Counted from the stretch's first letter, positions 28,037 to 36,954 are shown. The stretch is DNA of 64,000 nucleotides from DATARH01 sp963734125 (GCA_963734125.1 CAVTGB010000012.1:1-64000), one strand, 5' to 3'. Made by a program: numbers and translations. Notes: generated from the letters alone by a model not told the origin.

Positions 28037-29275
28037 CTAGAGCCCCATCGTTTGGCGGTAGGCCTGCCAGAACCCGCGCACCGAGGCTTCGGTCGTGCGG
28101 GTGTCTTGCGACGCGTGATCGAATCCGCCCATCTCCAAGACCGAGCACTCAGCCTCGCCTCCCTTGATGGCGCGCTGGATAAAGCCACCGACCGCACCGT
28201 CCTCCATCGACACATAGCCGGCGGGGCCGACGAGATTGGCTTGCTGCAGCCGGCGCTCGGTCATCGCCGCGTCGTCGTCCTCAAAGCCGATATAGGTCCA
28301 TTGCAATTCGGTCTTGTCCGGACCCTTCGGGAGGACGAGCCGGAGCACGATCGAATTGTGGATCTGCTGGAGGACAAAATTCGGGAAGACGCTGAGGATC
28401 TGGATCGTGATGCCGTCGCCGATCTCGTCGACCGAGTCGAGAAAGCGCGGATCCTCCAGCCGGTAGTCGGCGTGCAGCGACTGGATATTGGCATAGGCCG
28501 CATCCGAGGTCGCCTGATCGGCGCCCTGCCCGCCATAGGTGTAGCTGAAGTGATGGGCACCGTTGTCGGCGATCCCGACCCCGCCCTTGTTGGTCAGCCG
28601 GCTGACCCGGAAGGTCGTGAAAAAGCTGTGCAGGAGGCTGGCGTGATAGGTGTCCTTGACGTTCTCGAAATAGAGCTTCCAGTTGTTGTGCAGGATCTGC
28701 GAGGTGGTGCCGAGGATTTTCGGCTTGCCGCGCATGACGCGGCCGATATGGGAGCCGATCAGGTTGCCGATATAGTCGGAAAAGGGCGGCGCCTCCGGCG
28801 AGAGGGTGCCGAAGACGAGCCCGGCGAACTGGTCGGTGCGCACCCGCTGCAGCCCATGCGCCTCGGGGCGGAAGCTGTCGGGCATCCCACCCTTGCCGCC
28901 GACGCCGCGGCGAAAGGCGACGCTCTGCAGATTGCCGCTAAGATCGTAGCGCCAGGAGTGGTAGACGCAGGTCAAACCGTCGGTGGTGTGGCCGCGGGCC
29001 TTCAGGCAGACCAGATTGCCGCGATGGGCGCAGCGATTGACCATAGCGTGGATTTCGCCATCGTCGCCACGCGTCACGATGATCGGGGTCTCGCCGAGGA
29101 AACTCGTCTTGTAGTCGCCGGGCTCGGGCAATTCATTGGCGAGCGCGAGGTATTGCCAATTGGCGCCGAGAAAGATGCGGTCGAGCTCGGCCCGGTAGAT
29201 GTCGGGATCGGCAAACACCCGGTAGGGGACCCGCGCGTTGCCTTCTTTGGGCCAGGTGAGCGCCTGCTGGTTCAT
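28037..29275 (-). CDS. Rieske aromatic-ring-hydroxylating dioxygenase alpha subunit (anthranilate/benzoate-type)
   Basis: A 412-residue catalytic subunit. The Rieske cluster ligands are Cys82, His84, Cys103 and His106 (RCAHRGNLVC, CVYHSW). The mononuclear iron site lies around FENVKDTYHASLLHSFF. The sequence HADYRLEDPRFLD and the overall length fit the anthranilate 1,2-dioxygenase/ortho-halobenzoate branch, so an aromatic acid is the likely substrate; that is inference. No dedicated ferredoxin or reductase gene is adjacent. It is divergent from the adenylate cyclase gene, 80 bases apart. Confidence 0.9.
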   Translation of the reverse strand: MNQQALTWPKEGNARVPYRVFADPDIYRAELDRIFLGANWQYLALANELPEPGDYKTSFLGETPIIVTRGDDGEIHAMVNRCAHRGNLVCLKARGHTTDGLTCVYHSWRYDLSGNLQSVAFRRGVGGKGGMPDSFRPEAHGLQRVRTDQFAGLVFGTLSPEAPPFSDYIGNLIGSHIGRVMRGKPKILGTTSQILHNNWKLYFENVKDTYHASLLHSFFTTFRVSRLTNKGGVGIADNGAHHFSYTYGGQGADQATSDAAYANIQSLHADYRLEDPRFLDSVDEIGDGITIQILSVFPNFVLQQIHNSIVLRLVLPKGPDKTELQWTYIGFEDDDAAMTERRLQQANLVGPAGYVSMEDGAVGGFIQRAIKGGEAECSVLEMGGFDHASQDTRTTEASVRGFWQAYRQTMGL

Positions 29276-29355
29276 CGGTAACCTCAGAGCGAAAGATGTC
29301 GCCACGCCGCGACATCGGCATAGAATAGGCGCAATCGAAGAGGATTCGCCAGCCG

Positions 29356-31128
29356 ATGAGCGAGGAGCGGGTCGAGCGCCGGCTGGCGGCCATTCTCGCG
29401 GCTGATGTCGCGGGTTATTCACGGCTGATGGGCGAGGACGAGGAAGGCACGCTCGCCGCGTTGAAGGCGATCCGGCGCGACCTTTTCGATCTCAAGGTCA
29501 GGGAACACCGGGGGCGCATCGTCAAAACTACCGGCGACGGCGCGCTCGTTGAGTTCGCCAGCGTCGTCGATGCGGTGCGTTGCGCGGTCGAGGTGCAGCG
29601 CGACATGGCCGAGCGCAACGTCGATGTGGCGGCGGAGAAGCGCATCGAGCTCCGCATCGGCATCAATGTCGGCGACATCATCAGCGACGAGGACGACATT
29701 TTCGGTGACGGGGTCAACATCGCCGCCCGCCTCGAAGCCCTCGCCCAGCCGGGCGGGATCTGCGTCAGCCGCGTGGTCCGCGACCAGGTCCGCGACAAGC
29801 TCGATTTCGCCTTCGACGACCAGGGCGAGCAGCAGGTCAAGAACATCGCGCGGCCGGTGCGGGTCTACCGCGTGGGGCCGCAGGCCTCCGAGGCGGTTGC
29901 CGGCGAGACGCAAGCAGCACCGATGGCGTTACCGGAAAAGCCGTCAATCGCGGTCCTGCCATTCCAGAATTTGAGCGGTGACGCCGAGCAGGAATATTTT
30001 GCCGACGGCGTCGTCGAGGACATCATCACCGCCTTGTCGCGCAACCGCGCGTTCTTTGTCATTTCGCGCAACACGAGCTTCACCTACAAGGGGCCGGCCG
30101 TCGATGTCGCCCGGGTGGCGCGCGAACTCGGGGTTCGCTATGTGCTCGAAGGCAGCGTGCGGCGCGCCGGCAACCGGGTGCGGATCACCGCGCAATTGAT
30201 CGATGCCGCGACCGGCCATCACCTGTGGGCCGACCGCTACGACCGCGAGCTGGCCGATGTGTTCGCCGTGCAGGACGAGATCGCCCAGACGATCACCGGC
30301 GAATTGGCCCCCGGCATCATCGCCGCCGAGATGCACCAGGCGCGGCGCAAGGATCCGAGCCAGCTCGATGCCTGGGACCGCACGATGCGCGCGCATTGGC
30401 ATATCCGCCGTTTTACGCGAGACGATCTGGCCGAGGCACGGCGCCTGCTCGGCGAAGCGGTCGAACTCGACCCGGCGAATGCGATGGCGTTCGGCGATCT
30501 TGCCTATGCGCACCATTTCTCAGCCCTGTTCGGCTGGGTGGAAAACCCAAGCGGCTCGTTTGCCCGATTCGGCGAGATGGCGCGGCGCGCCGTCACGATC
30601 GACGACGGCGACGCACACGCCCATGCCATGTTGGCGCTCTTCGATTTGTTCGCGGGCCGGCACGAAGAAGCGCGTCGCCGATTACGTCGCGCCCTCGATC
30701 TCGATCCCAACTCGTCCTTCGCTCACGGCATGCTCGGCGCGACCTATTTTTTCGCCGGCGATTACGAGGCCGCGTTGCCGCTTTGCGACGAAGCGATCCG
30801 GCTTAGCCCGCGGGACCCGCTGTTGATCCTCTATAAATTGGGCAAGGGCTGGGCGGCCTTGCTCTCCGAGCGCAATCAGAAGGCCGTCGAATTTGCGAGC
30901 GAGGCGGTCGAAGCCAACGCGGAGTTTCCCGATGACTACCTGGTGCTGGCGGCCGCGCACGGCCATCTGGGCAATGCCGCCCCGGCTCGCGCAGCATTGG
31001 ACGAGTTGCTGCGGCGCATGCCGGGGCTGACCGCATCCGACGAACGGCTCAACCGCCCGTTCGGCAGCGCCGAACAGCGCGAGCGCTTTCTCGCAGGCTT
31101 GCGCAAGGCCGGCCTGCCGGAGGGGTAA
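29356..31128 (+). CDS. class III adenylate cyclase with TolB-like and TPR domains
   Basis: A 590-residue protein in three parts. Residues about 8-165 are a class III nucleotide cyclase (ILAADVAGYSRLMGEDEEG, RIVKTTGDGALVEF, INVGDIISDEDDIFGDGVNI). Residues about 195-320 are a TolB-N-like/FlgO-like domain (KPSIAVLPFQNLSGDAEQEY, RYVLEGSVRRAGNRVRI, FAVQDEIAQTITGEL). The rest is TPR repeats. The metal Asp pair and the transition-state Asn/Arg region are present, so activity is plausible. No membrane helix is seen. The architecture is common and multiplied in Rhizobiales and Rhodospirillales; the signal sensed is unknown. Confidence 0.92.
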   Translation: MSEERVERRLAAILAADVAGYSRLMGEDEEGTLAALKAIRRDLFDLKVREHRGRIVKTTGDGALVEFASVVDAVRCAVEVQRDMAERNVDVAAEKRIELRIGINVGDIISDEDDIFGDGVNIAARLEALAQPGGICVSRVVRDQVRDKLDFAFDDQGEQQVKNIARPVRVYRVGPQASEAVAGETQAAPMALPEKPSIAVLPFQNLSGDAEQEYFADGVVEDIITALSRNRAFFVISRNTSFTYKGPAVDVARVARELGVRYVLEGSVRRAGNRVRITAQLIDAATGHHLWADRYDRELADVFAVQDEIAQTITGELAPGIIAAEMHQARRKDPSQLDAWDRTMRAHWHIRRFTRDDLAEARRLLGEAVELDPANAMAFGDLAYAHHFSALFGWVENPSGSFARFGEMARRAVTIDDGDAHAHAMLALFDLFAGRHEEARRRLRRALDLDPNSSFAHGMLGATYFFAGDYEAALPLCDEAIRLSPRDPLLILYKLGKGWAALLSERNQKAVEFASEAVEANAEFPDDYLVLAAAHGHLGNAAPARAALDELLRRMPGLTASDERLNRPFGSAEQRERFLAGLRKAGLPEG

Positions 31129-31135
31129 CGCGGTC

Positions 31136-31492
31136 CTAAAGGTCGAGGACGCGGCGCACGCCGTCTTCGACGGTGCCGATATCGGCGGCGGAAAGGCGGC
31201 CCGACGCCCGGGTCAGGCGGCGCCTGTCTACGGCCCGCAGCTGGTCACAAACCGCAACCGCGTGCGGGCCTGCCGACGGCGTGGCGACGACGATCGGCGG
31301 CCGGGCTTCCGGCCCGGTCGACAACGGGACAATGACGACGGTACGCCGGGCTCGATTGAGCGCATCCGCGGTGATGACGACCGCGGGCCGGGTCTTGCGG
31401 ATTTCGCTCCCGCGCGTCGGATCGAGCGCGACCCACCAAACATCGCCGCGCCGCACCGGCACCGTCGATTGGGGTGCTGCGCCGCGCCTCAT
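31136..31492 (-). CDS. MazF/PemK family toxin (endoribonuclease)
   Basis: A 118-residue PemK-like toxin: RRGDVWWVALDPTRGSEIRK (RG and DP active-loop pattern), then TRPAVVITADALN and TVVIVPLSTGP. The family cuts mRNA at short sequence sites. The ATG overlaps the antitoxin stop by four bases, the usual antitoxin-first coupling. The C-terminus (LSAADIGTVEDGVRRVLDL) is complete. It is convergent with the cyclase gene, whose stop lies 8 bases away. Confidence 0.9.
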   Translation of the reverse strand: MRRGAAPQSTVPVRRGDVWWVALDPTRGSEIRKTRPAVVITADALNRARRTVVIVPLSTGPEARPPIVVATPSAGPHAVAVCDQLRAVDRRRLTRASGRLSAADIGTVEDGVRRVLDL

Positions 31493-31764
31493 GCCGCCGG
31501 CTTTCGGTCATCGCCGCCCCCCAGCCCATCGGACAGGGTCGCTTCTTCCCATTCGGCCATTTCCGACCCCAGCCGCTCGTCTCTCTCGACCGCCAACGCC
31601 GCCTGATAAAGCGGATCGTCGTCAGCGACGTCTTCCGGGGCCAGGGCCTCTTCGAGCAGCCGCTCGATGAACTTGCTGCGCTGACGAACCGCGACCCTGC
31701 GCTTGAAGCGGCGCGCCAAATGGTCAGGCAGGCGGATCAGCAACTGAGTGGTAGTTTCGGGCAT
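31489..31764 (-). CDS. antitoxin of the MazF/PemK pair (ribbon-helix-helix type)
   Basis: A 91-residue protein whose N-terminus, TTQLLIRLPDHLARRFKRRV, has the strand-helix-helix spacing of ribbon-helix-helix DNA-binding antitoxins. The acidic C-terminus (LGSEMAEWEEATLSDGLGGG) would bind and neutralise the toxin. It is encoded first in the pair. The promoter region just upstream holds ATCTAT direct repeats, a likely binding site for autoregulation. Confidence 0.85.
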   Translation of the reverse strand: MPETTTQLLIRLPDHLARRFKRRVAVRQRSKFIERLLEEALAPEDVADDDPLYQAALAVERDERLGSEMAEWEEATLSDGLGGGDDRKPAA

Positions 31765-31775
31765 CGGCTATAACC

Positions 31776-31797
31776 TATCGATATCTATATCTATACT
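31776..31797 (-). promoter_or_regulatory. AT-rich direct repeats, probable operator/promoter of the toxin-antitoxin pair
   Basis: TATCGATATCTATATCTATACT stands out in a GC-rich setting and lies 12 bases before the antitoxin ATG. It holds two tandem ATCTAT units and a GATATC palindrome. On the minus strand the TATAGATAT stretch could serve as a -10 element. Ribbon-helix-helix antitoxins usually bind such short repeats. Confidence 0.5.
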
Positions 31798-31839
31798 AGG
31801 AATTGCGGTGCGTCCTGTCAAAGGTGGCAACGCGCGCTG

Positions 31840-32784
31840 TTAGGTCGCGCTCGCGAGCGGCGCAGCGTCGTGAAACCGGCGGTAATCGATGACGCGGCGG
31901 CCGTCTTCGGTCCAGCCGATGACGTCGACGAAGCGATGGCTCCACAGGATCTCGTGCGGCAGGTAGGAGGTCCGCGCGTGGACGCGCTGGGCGATCGTCT
32001 CGTCGATGCCGGTCGCGGTCACCACCAATTCGACGTTGTTGGCTTCGAGTGAAGCCGGGCTCGCGCCGAAGAGCGGGCTGTCCTTATCGATTTCGTGCAT
32101 GACGGTAAAGGTCATCGCCAGGACCGGGGTCCGGTAGCGGGTCAGCGCCAGCTCGTAAAAGCGGCGCAGCCTCACGCCTTCGGCGGTGTTTTCGTCGCGC
32201 AACAGGGTGACGGCGACCTCGGCCTGCAGGATCTGGTTGCGCCGCTGGTTGGCGAGGCGGAACGACAATGTCGGGCGGCCGTTATGCGGCCCGATCACGG
32301 CGACCCGGCTGAACAGGACACGCGCCGTCGGCCGCGAGAAGCGGGCGAAAACGAGGCCCGTGGCGAGGGCGAGGAACATGAGCCCGGTCGCGGTCTCGAT
32401 CGTGACAACTAGATTGGCGTAGAGCGTCGCCGGCACCAGTTGGCCATAGCCGATCGTGGCGATGGTCTGGACGCTGAAGAAAAACGCATCCGCGAACGAG
32501 CCCGGCCGGGCATTGGCGATGGCGCCGGGCTGCACCAGGTAAAGGAGCGCGAACAGCGCGTTCGCGACGAGATAGAGCCCGACGCCGCCGAAGAGGAATG
32601 AACACCACGAAATCCGCAGCATGAAATGATAGAGATCGCCGAACCACGGCCGGCGCAGCCCGATCGCCAGCGTCTGGTCGGCGGTCTCGCGGGCGATCAG
32701 CCGGGCCGGGCGTGCGTCGCCGCCGTCGGGCGGCGCGCTGCGCAGCGAGCGCACGGAGGGTCGTTTTCGGGCTCGACCTTTCAT
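31840..32784 (-). CDS. KirBac-type inward-rectifier potassium channel
   Basis: A 314-residue channel. A slide-helix region and the first membrane helix (FMLRISWCSFLFGGVGLYLV) are followed by the pore helix and filter SVQTIATIGYGQL and the second helix. A long cytoplasmic immunoglobulin-like domain follows (RVLFSRVAVIGPHNGRPTLS, MTFTVMHEIDKDSPLFG, YLPHEILWSHRFVDVI). TIGYG defines potassium selectivity, and the C-terminal fold distinguishes Kir from simple two-helix channels. The ATG at 32784 removes an upstream open stretch that is not channel-like. Confidence 0.93.
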   Translation of the reverse strand: MKGRARKRPSVRSLRSAPPDGGDARPARLIARETADQTLAIGLRRPWFGDLYHFMLRISWCSFLFGGVGLYLVANALFALLYLVQPGAIANARPGSFADAFFFSVQTIATIGYGQLVPATLYANLVVTIETATGLMFLALATGLVFARFSRPTARVLFSRVAVIGPHNGRPTLSFRLANQRRNQILQAEVAVTLLRDENTAEGVRLRRFYELALTRYRTPVLAMTFTVMHEIDKDSPLFGASPASLEANNVELVVTATGIDETIAQRVHARTSYLPHEILWSHRFVDVIGWTEDGRRVIDYRRFHDAAPLASAT

Positions 32785-32889
32785 GGGAAAACCATGCGTT
32801 CCGCCGGCGCCAATCTTCCCACGCGATCTAAGCTGACCCGCCACTACAACGTCCGCCGGGAACTGGCAAGGGCCGGCGGGAACATCTTG

Positions 32890-32945
32890 TCGTTGCGAGG
32901 CACGCGGCGACGACGCAGTCTCGACGAGATTGCTGAGCTCCGCTG
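32890..32945. repeat. partial family B repeat
   Basis: TCGTTGCGAGGCACGCGGCGACGACGCAGTCTC followed by GAGATTGCTGAGCTCCGC resembles the left and inner arms of the 26497 copy, but the closing GCAATGACG arm is missing. It lies in the divergent gap between the potassium channel and YCII genes. Confidence 0.5.
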
Positions 32946-32963
32946 GCAAAAACGGGAACAGCC

Positions 32964-33560
32964 ATGGCTCAGGTCATCATCCGCCGCTCGACAAGCGACC
33001 TCGGCGGCCTGCCGAAGAGCCTGCGGAAGGACCATGCGCGCTTTCTCGCGCACCGGCGAGACGGGCTGGTGACCTATGGGCCGATTTTTCACGGCCCCGC
33101 GCCGGCCGGCTATCTCTACCAGACCGATCTGCCGGGCAACGTACCGGATGCGGTGGCGCATTTCATTGCGGAGGACCCGCTCGCGGTGAACGGGGTCGTC
33201 GAAGCCGACGAGATCAGCGACTGGCATTGCGCGCTCGAGACGCGTCAGCCGACGGCGCCGCCGCGCCCCGGCCTCCAGGGCTTCTTCTTCCACGGGACGG
33301 CCAAGCCCGGCATCACCGATTTGCGCAACACGATCGTCCCGGCGCACCGCGCCCACCTGCAGCCGAAAGACGCAAGCAACTGCCTCGCCCGCGGCTACCT
33401 CACCGACGCCGGCGGCAAAGTGTGGCTCGGCAGCGCGATGGTCTATGAATTCCCAAACCGCGCCGCGCTCGACGACTTCTTCCGCACCGAACCCTATTGC
33501 ACGAACGGTATCTACGAGCAAATCGACATCTACGAGTGGCAGCGCGGCGTGATCGGGTGA
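32964..33560 (+). CDS. protein with two tandem YCII-like domains
   Basis: A 198-residue protein that reads as two dimeric alpha/beta-barrel halves of the YCII type. Half one runs to about residue 95 (HARFLAHRRDGLVTYGPIFH, AVAHFIAEDPLAVNGVVEAD). Half two runs from about residue 105 (GLQGFFFHGTAKPGITDLR, RAALDDFFRTEPYCTNGIYE). A fused pair can fold as an internal dimer. YCII proteins include chloromuconolactone-related enzymes, so a role in ring-cleavage metabolism is possible beside the dioxygenase operon, but not shown. Convergent with the aldolase gene. Confidence 0.75.
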   Translation: MAQVIIRRSTSDLGGLPKSLRKDHARFLAHRRDGLVTYGPIFHGPAPAGYLYQTDLPGNVPDAVAHFIAEDPLAVNGVVEADEISDWHCALETRQPTAPPRPGLQGFFFHGTAKPGITDLRNTIVPAHRAHLQPKDASNCLARGYLTDAGGKVWLGSAMVYEFPNRAALDDFFRTEPYCTNGIYEQIDIYEWQRGVIG

Positions 33561-33601
33561 GGGGCTCGGCGAAGCGTGAACTGGACCCTGATAGGCACCT
33601 G

Positions 33602-34465
33602 CTATTTCCGTCCGCTTGCCTTCAGGCCCTTCTCCAGCGCGGCGTAGGACTGCGCCGGGGCCGGCATCAGCCAGCGAAAGCCTTTTTCGACGAGCTTCTC
33701 GACATTGTTCGCGTCGACATGCGGGTGGCCGCACGGCATGCCGGCGTCCTTGCAGATCGCCAGAATGTCGTCGATCGCGGCGGCGACCTCGGGGTGGTCG
33801 TATTGCCGGGGATAGCCCATGTCCTGCGAGAGATCGCCCTCGCCGATGAGGACGACGCCGATCCCGGGGACCTCCTTCAGCATCTGCGGCAGGTTGCGGA
33901 TCGCCCGCTTCTCCTCGCACATGATGACGACCAGCACCTCGCCCTCGGGGTTCAACGGCCAGGTGTCGGCGCGCTTATAATAATCGGGCTGGCTGATCCC
34001 CCAATAGCGCGCGGCGGTGCGCGGAGCATCGCCCCGCATGCCGGCGGGCTCGTAATAGGCGGCTTCGCGCGGTCGCGGATAGCGGCAGGCCTGCACGGCG
34101 TTCCGCGCCTCCTCGACCGTCGAGACATGCGGCCACACGATCCCGTAGACCCCGATATCGAGCACCTGCTTCGCAATGAACTGGTTCAGTTCGCCGCCAT
34201 TGGGCGGGATCCGCACCATCGGCGCGACCGCCGGCGCGAGGCTGCCGGATTTGAGGATCTGGGCGCGGTCGAGCATGTATTGCATGCAGTCGCGCAACGA
34301 GCGGATGTCGTAGGGGTTGTGCTCCATCTCGAAGACGACGGCGTCATAGGGCGCGGCGGCAATCGATTGCGCAGCGCCGACTTCAGCCGGCGAGAACGTG
34401 ACGAAGGCGGGCTTGCCGTCGGCAAGGGCGCGGATCGCCGGGTTGAGGCGGGGGATTTCGGGCAT
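33602..34465 (-). CDS. HpcH/HpaI family aldolase
   Basis: A 287-residue class II aldolase/citrate-lyase-type barrel: YDAVVFEMEHNPYDIRSLRD (metal and base region), MVRIPPNGGELNQFIAKQVL, VYGIVWPHVSTVEEARNAV and VVLIGEGDLSQDMGYPRQYD. The family splits 4-hydroxy-2-oxo acids to pyruvate or a related keto acid plus an aldehyde, a late step of meta-cleavage pathways. It is the last gene of the minus-strand unit SDR-alpha-alpha-beta-VOC-aldolase, 21 bases after the VOC gene. This makes the unit look like a complete ring oxidation and cleavage route. Confidence 0.88.
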   Translation of the reverse strand: MPEIPRLNPAIRALADGKPAFVTFSPAEVGAAQSIAAAPYDAVVFEMEHNPYDIRSLRDCMQYMLDRAQILKSGSLAPAVAPMVRIPPNGGELNQFIAKQVLDIGVYGIVWPHVSTVEEARNAVQACRYPRPREAAYYEPAGMRGDAPRTAARYWGISQPDYYKRADTWPLNPEGEVLVVIMCEEKRAIRNLPQMLKEVPGIGVVLIGEGDLSQDMGYPRQYDHPEVAAAIDDILAICKDAGMPCGHPHVDANNVEKLVEKGFRWLMPAPAQSYAALEKGLKASGRK

Positions 34466-34486
34466 CGCTGGTTCCTTTCGTCGTGC

Positions 34487-34951
34487 TCAGGCGCTCTTTG
34501 CCGCCTGCCAGCGGGCCAGCGCCGCATGCGGCTTCGAGATCGCCGGGTCCATGATCTCCTGATGGACGCCGGTGGACGCGGTCAACTCGACGACATACCC
34601 GTTGGGGTCGCGGAAATAGATCGAGCGGACAAAGCCGTGGTTGATCGGCCCGCGCACCTCGATCCCTTGCTTCCGCCCCTTCTCCAGCATGCGGTCGAAG
34701 ACGTCATTCTCGACGCCCAATGCGATGTGGAGATCGAGGTCGTCCTGGCGCTTGAAGTCGAACGGCCGCGCCGGCGCCTCGAAAAAGGCGAGGCAGGAGC
34801 CGTCGTCCATCTCGAAAAATGTATGCAGCGCGCTGCCGCCGGCGATTTCGAAGGCGCTGACGAGGCGCAGGCCGAGAAACTCCTCGTAAAAGATCCGGGT
34901 CTCCTCGGAATCCCGGCAGCGATACGCGTTGTGGTGCAGACCCTTGATCAT
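34487..34951 (-). CDS. VOC-superfamily protein (glyoxalase/extradiol dioxygenase fold)
   Basis: A 154-residue single-domain protein with two beta-alpha-beta-beta-beta units: GLHHNAYRCRDSEETRIFYE (first metal His), ALHTFFEMDDGSCLAFFE, LHIALGVENDVFDRM (second His) and IYFRDPNGYVVELTAS (metal Glu). All ligands expected for a metal-dependent VOC enzyme are present. Within this operon it may be a small extradiol ring-cleavage enzyme or an isomerase; glyoxalase activity cannot be excluded. A palindromic repeat lies directly upstream, before the beta-subunit gene. Confidence 0.82.
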   Translation of the reverse strand: MIKGLHHNAYRCRDSEETRIFYEEFLGLRLVSAFEIAGGSALHTFFEMDDGSCLAFFEAPARPFDFKRQDDLDLHIALGVENDVFDRMLEKGRKQGIEVRGPINHGFVRSIYFRDPNGYVVELTASTGVHQEIMDPAISKPHAALARWQAAKSA

Positions 34952-34970
34952 GCGAACCTCCAAAGATTGT

Positions 34971-35050
34971 GTCATTCCGGCGAAAGCCGGAATCCACCGA
35001 TCAGCACGCGAGAGAGTTGAAACGTGGATCCCGGCTTTCGCCGGGATGAC
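34971..35050. repeat. GTCATTCCGGCGAAAGCCGGAATCCAC inverted repeat (family A), best copy
   Basis: The left arm begins GTCATTCCGGCGAAAGCCGG and the right arm ends CCGGCTTTCGCCGGGATGAC, about 27 bases each around a 26-base middle. Each arm is itself a hairpin (CCGGCGAAAGCCGG). Other copies lie at 47143, 48263, 53064 and 61061. Here it sits between the oxygenase beta gene and the VOC gene. Confidence 0.9.
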
Positions 35051-35084
35051 GGGTTGGTGGGAGCCGCGCGCCCATTTCGATCCT

Positions 35085-35630
35085 TCAAAAAAAGATGCTG
35101 ACGTTCTTCGCCAGCATCACGTTCTGGTCGAGGATCAGCTTGCGATGCGCGATCTTCCACTCGTCATCGACGCGGCGCAGCACATCCCGGCGCGCCCCGA
35201 CATAGAAATCCTGCTCGGTCTCGGCGCGCGAGCGGTAGACGATGAAGTTGGAGTAGACGCGCAGTTCGGACTCCACCTCGCCCGGCTCCACCTCGATATT
35301 GCTGATCATGTGGCGGGTGCGGGACGGCGGGTCCTCGGCCCAGGCCATCCCGGTATCGAGGCGCGCGACGCGGCCCGTCAGCGTCTCCTTTGTTTCATCG
35401 AGAATGGCCAGCTCGTTCTCGTGCCCGACATCGTCTTCGACATAGCGGTCGGGATCGAGGATCGAGATCGCCTTCGAGGATTTCGGATAGCGGTTGGTGC
35501 GCGACGCCATCCAGTAGCGCACATCGTCGGTGAAGAGCGTCAGCCACTCGTGGAAGCGCCGATCGTCAAGCATCCGCGCTTCACGGTAGAGGAACTGCTC
35601 GACCTCGCGCAGGACGTCGGCGTTACGCAT
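35085..35630 (-). CDS. aromatic-ring-hydroxylating dioxygenase beta subunit
   Basis: A 181-residue NTF2-like small subunit (LREVEQFLYREARMLDDRRF, WLTLFTDDVRYWMASRTNR, SRTRHMISNIEVEPGEVES, YVGARRDVLRRVDDEWKIAH). The start overlaps the end of the alpha1 gene by eight bases. Only one beta gene serves the two alpha genes upstream. Sequence differs clearly from the beta subunit at 27540, so the two oxygenase systems are independent. Confidence 0.9.
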   Translation of the reverse strand: MRNADVLREVEQFLYREARMLDDRRFHEWLTLFTDDVRYWMASRTNRYPKSSKAISILDPDRYVEDDVGHENELAILDETKETLTGRVARLDTGMAWAEDPPSRTRHMISNIEVEPGEVESELRVYSNFIVYRSRAETEQDFYVGARRDVLRRVDDEWKIAHRKLILDQNVMLAKNVSIFF

Positions 35631-36933
35631 GCGCTCTACTCCCCCGGTCCTCCCGCACTGCGCCGTTCGGCAGATCGGCCCAGTTCGCCGCCGCGATCAA
35701 TTCGGCCCAGCGCCGGTAGAACTGGCGATGGTTCGATTCGCTCATGCGGTATTCGCTGGCCCAGGCGCCGAGCGCGGGGTCAAAGCGCTCGTGGCCGAGC
35801 CCCATCTGGGTGTTGAGCGGCATCCGGCGCGCAACGACGCCGCGGCAGGTCTGGGTGCATTCCTGCCAATTGTCCATGTCGTCCTGCTCGAAGGTGCCCG
35901 AGGGGCTGAAGCCGCGCACCCCGGCGAGCCGGATCGCCTCCTTGACCGCGGCCGGGGCGGCCTTGTCGGCAAAGACCCACGACCACACTTCGGTCTTGTC
36001 GGGGCCGCGCGGGTGCCAGACGCGCAGCGTGCGCGAAGTGGCGCGTAGCAGCGAAAAATTCGGAAACATCGTGGCGACGATCGGGTTGACGAGGCGCGAG
36101 CGGGGTCCAAGCCGGCTCTCGACCTCCGGGCGCGTCCTCTCCTCATAGGCCTGGAGCTCCGGCATTGGCGGCTCGCCGTTGTCGGTTGCCCCGACACAGA
36201 TCGAGATATGCCCGTTGCCGGGCGACACCATATGGCCGGTGGCGTTGGGCTTGGTCGTGACGCCGGTGCTGAACGCGGTCTTGACCGCCGACAAATGGCT
36301 CCACGGCACGTGGTAGGCGTCGCCGCCGAAGTTCTCGGCCGGAAACTTCCAGTTGCACGGCATCACCCATTTGTGGGTCCCGACGATCTCGATCCCGCCC
36401 TCGCGGCGGTCGATGAAATTGTCGAGGTACCAGGCCATCTCGCCGAGATATTCGGAGAGCGGCGGCGCCTCCTTGTCGAAGGTAGCAAACCACAGGCCTT
36501 TGTAATCACTGAGCTGGGCGACCGGCACGAGGCCCCAGCGCTCGCGCTGCAACTCGTCGTGATAGGCCTCCTTCAGATAGGGGACGCCGCTGAGCTGGCC
36601 GTCATTCCGATAGGTCCAGCCGTGATAGGCGCAGGTGAACGTCGCCGCGTTGCCGGTATCGGCGCGGCACAGGCGATTGCCGCGATGCCGGCAGACGTTG
36701 AGAAACGCGTGCACGCTCCCCGCGGTGTCGCGCACCACAAGCACTGGGTCTTCGCCCATATAGGTCGTGAAGAAATCGCCGGGGTGCGGGATCTGGCTGT
36801 CGTGGCACAGATAGAGCCAGCAGCGGGCGAAGATCCGCTGCAGCTCCTCCTGATAGATCTCCGGCTCGATAAAGATGCGCCGGCTGATAAGACCGCGCTC
36901 GCTGTCGACCAAACTCCCGGTGCCCGTCGCCAT
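35623..36933 (-). CDS. Rieske dioxygenase alpha subunit, copy 1
   Basis: A 436-residue catalytic subunit. Rieske ligands are Cys81, His83, Cys101 and His104 (VCRHRGNRLC, TCAYHGW). The iron site is in ENFGGDAYHVPWSHLSAV, with the bridging Asp kept. Closest relatives appear to be the biphenyl/naphthalene/PAH-type alpha subunits. It lies 21 bases after a second, very similar alpha gene; the N-terminal 120 residues of the two are almost the same. Copy 1 is translationally coupled to the beta gene. Confidence 0.92.
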   Translation of the reverse strand: MATGTGSLVDSERGLISRRIFIEPEIYQEELQRIFARCWLYLCHDSQIPHPGDFFTTYMGEDPVLVVRDTAGSVHAFLNVCRHRGNRLCRADTGNAATFTCAYHGWTYRNDGQLSGVPYLKEAYHDELQRERWGLVPVAQLSDYKGLWFATFDKEAPPLSEYLGEMAWYLDNFIDRREGGIEIVGTHKWVMPCNWKFPAENFGGDAYHVPWSHLSAVKTAFSTGVTTKPNATGHMVSPGNGHISICVGATDNGEPPMPELQAYEERTRPEVESRLGPRSRLVNPIVATMFPNFSLLRATSRTLRVWHPRGPDKTEVWSWVFADKAAPAAVKEAIRLAGVRGFSPSGTFEQDDMDNWQECTQTCRGVVARRMPLNTQMGLGHERFDPALGAWASEYRMSESNHRQFYRRWAELIAAANWADLPNGAVREDRGSRAHA

Positions 36934-36954
36934 CAGAGCCTCCCTTGTCGCCCG

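Noticed and set aside
29412..29913. Minus-strand frames within the adenylate cyclase gene
   Set aside because: They overlap the conserved cyclase motifs completely and have no ribosome-binding site or domain.
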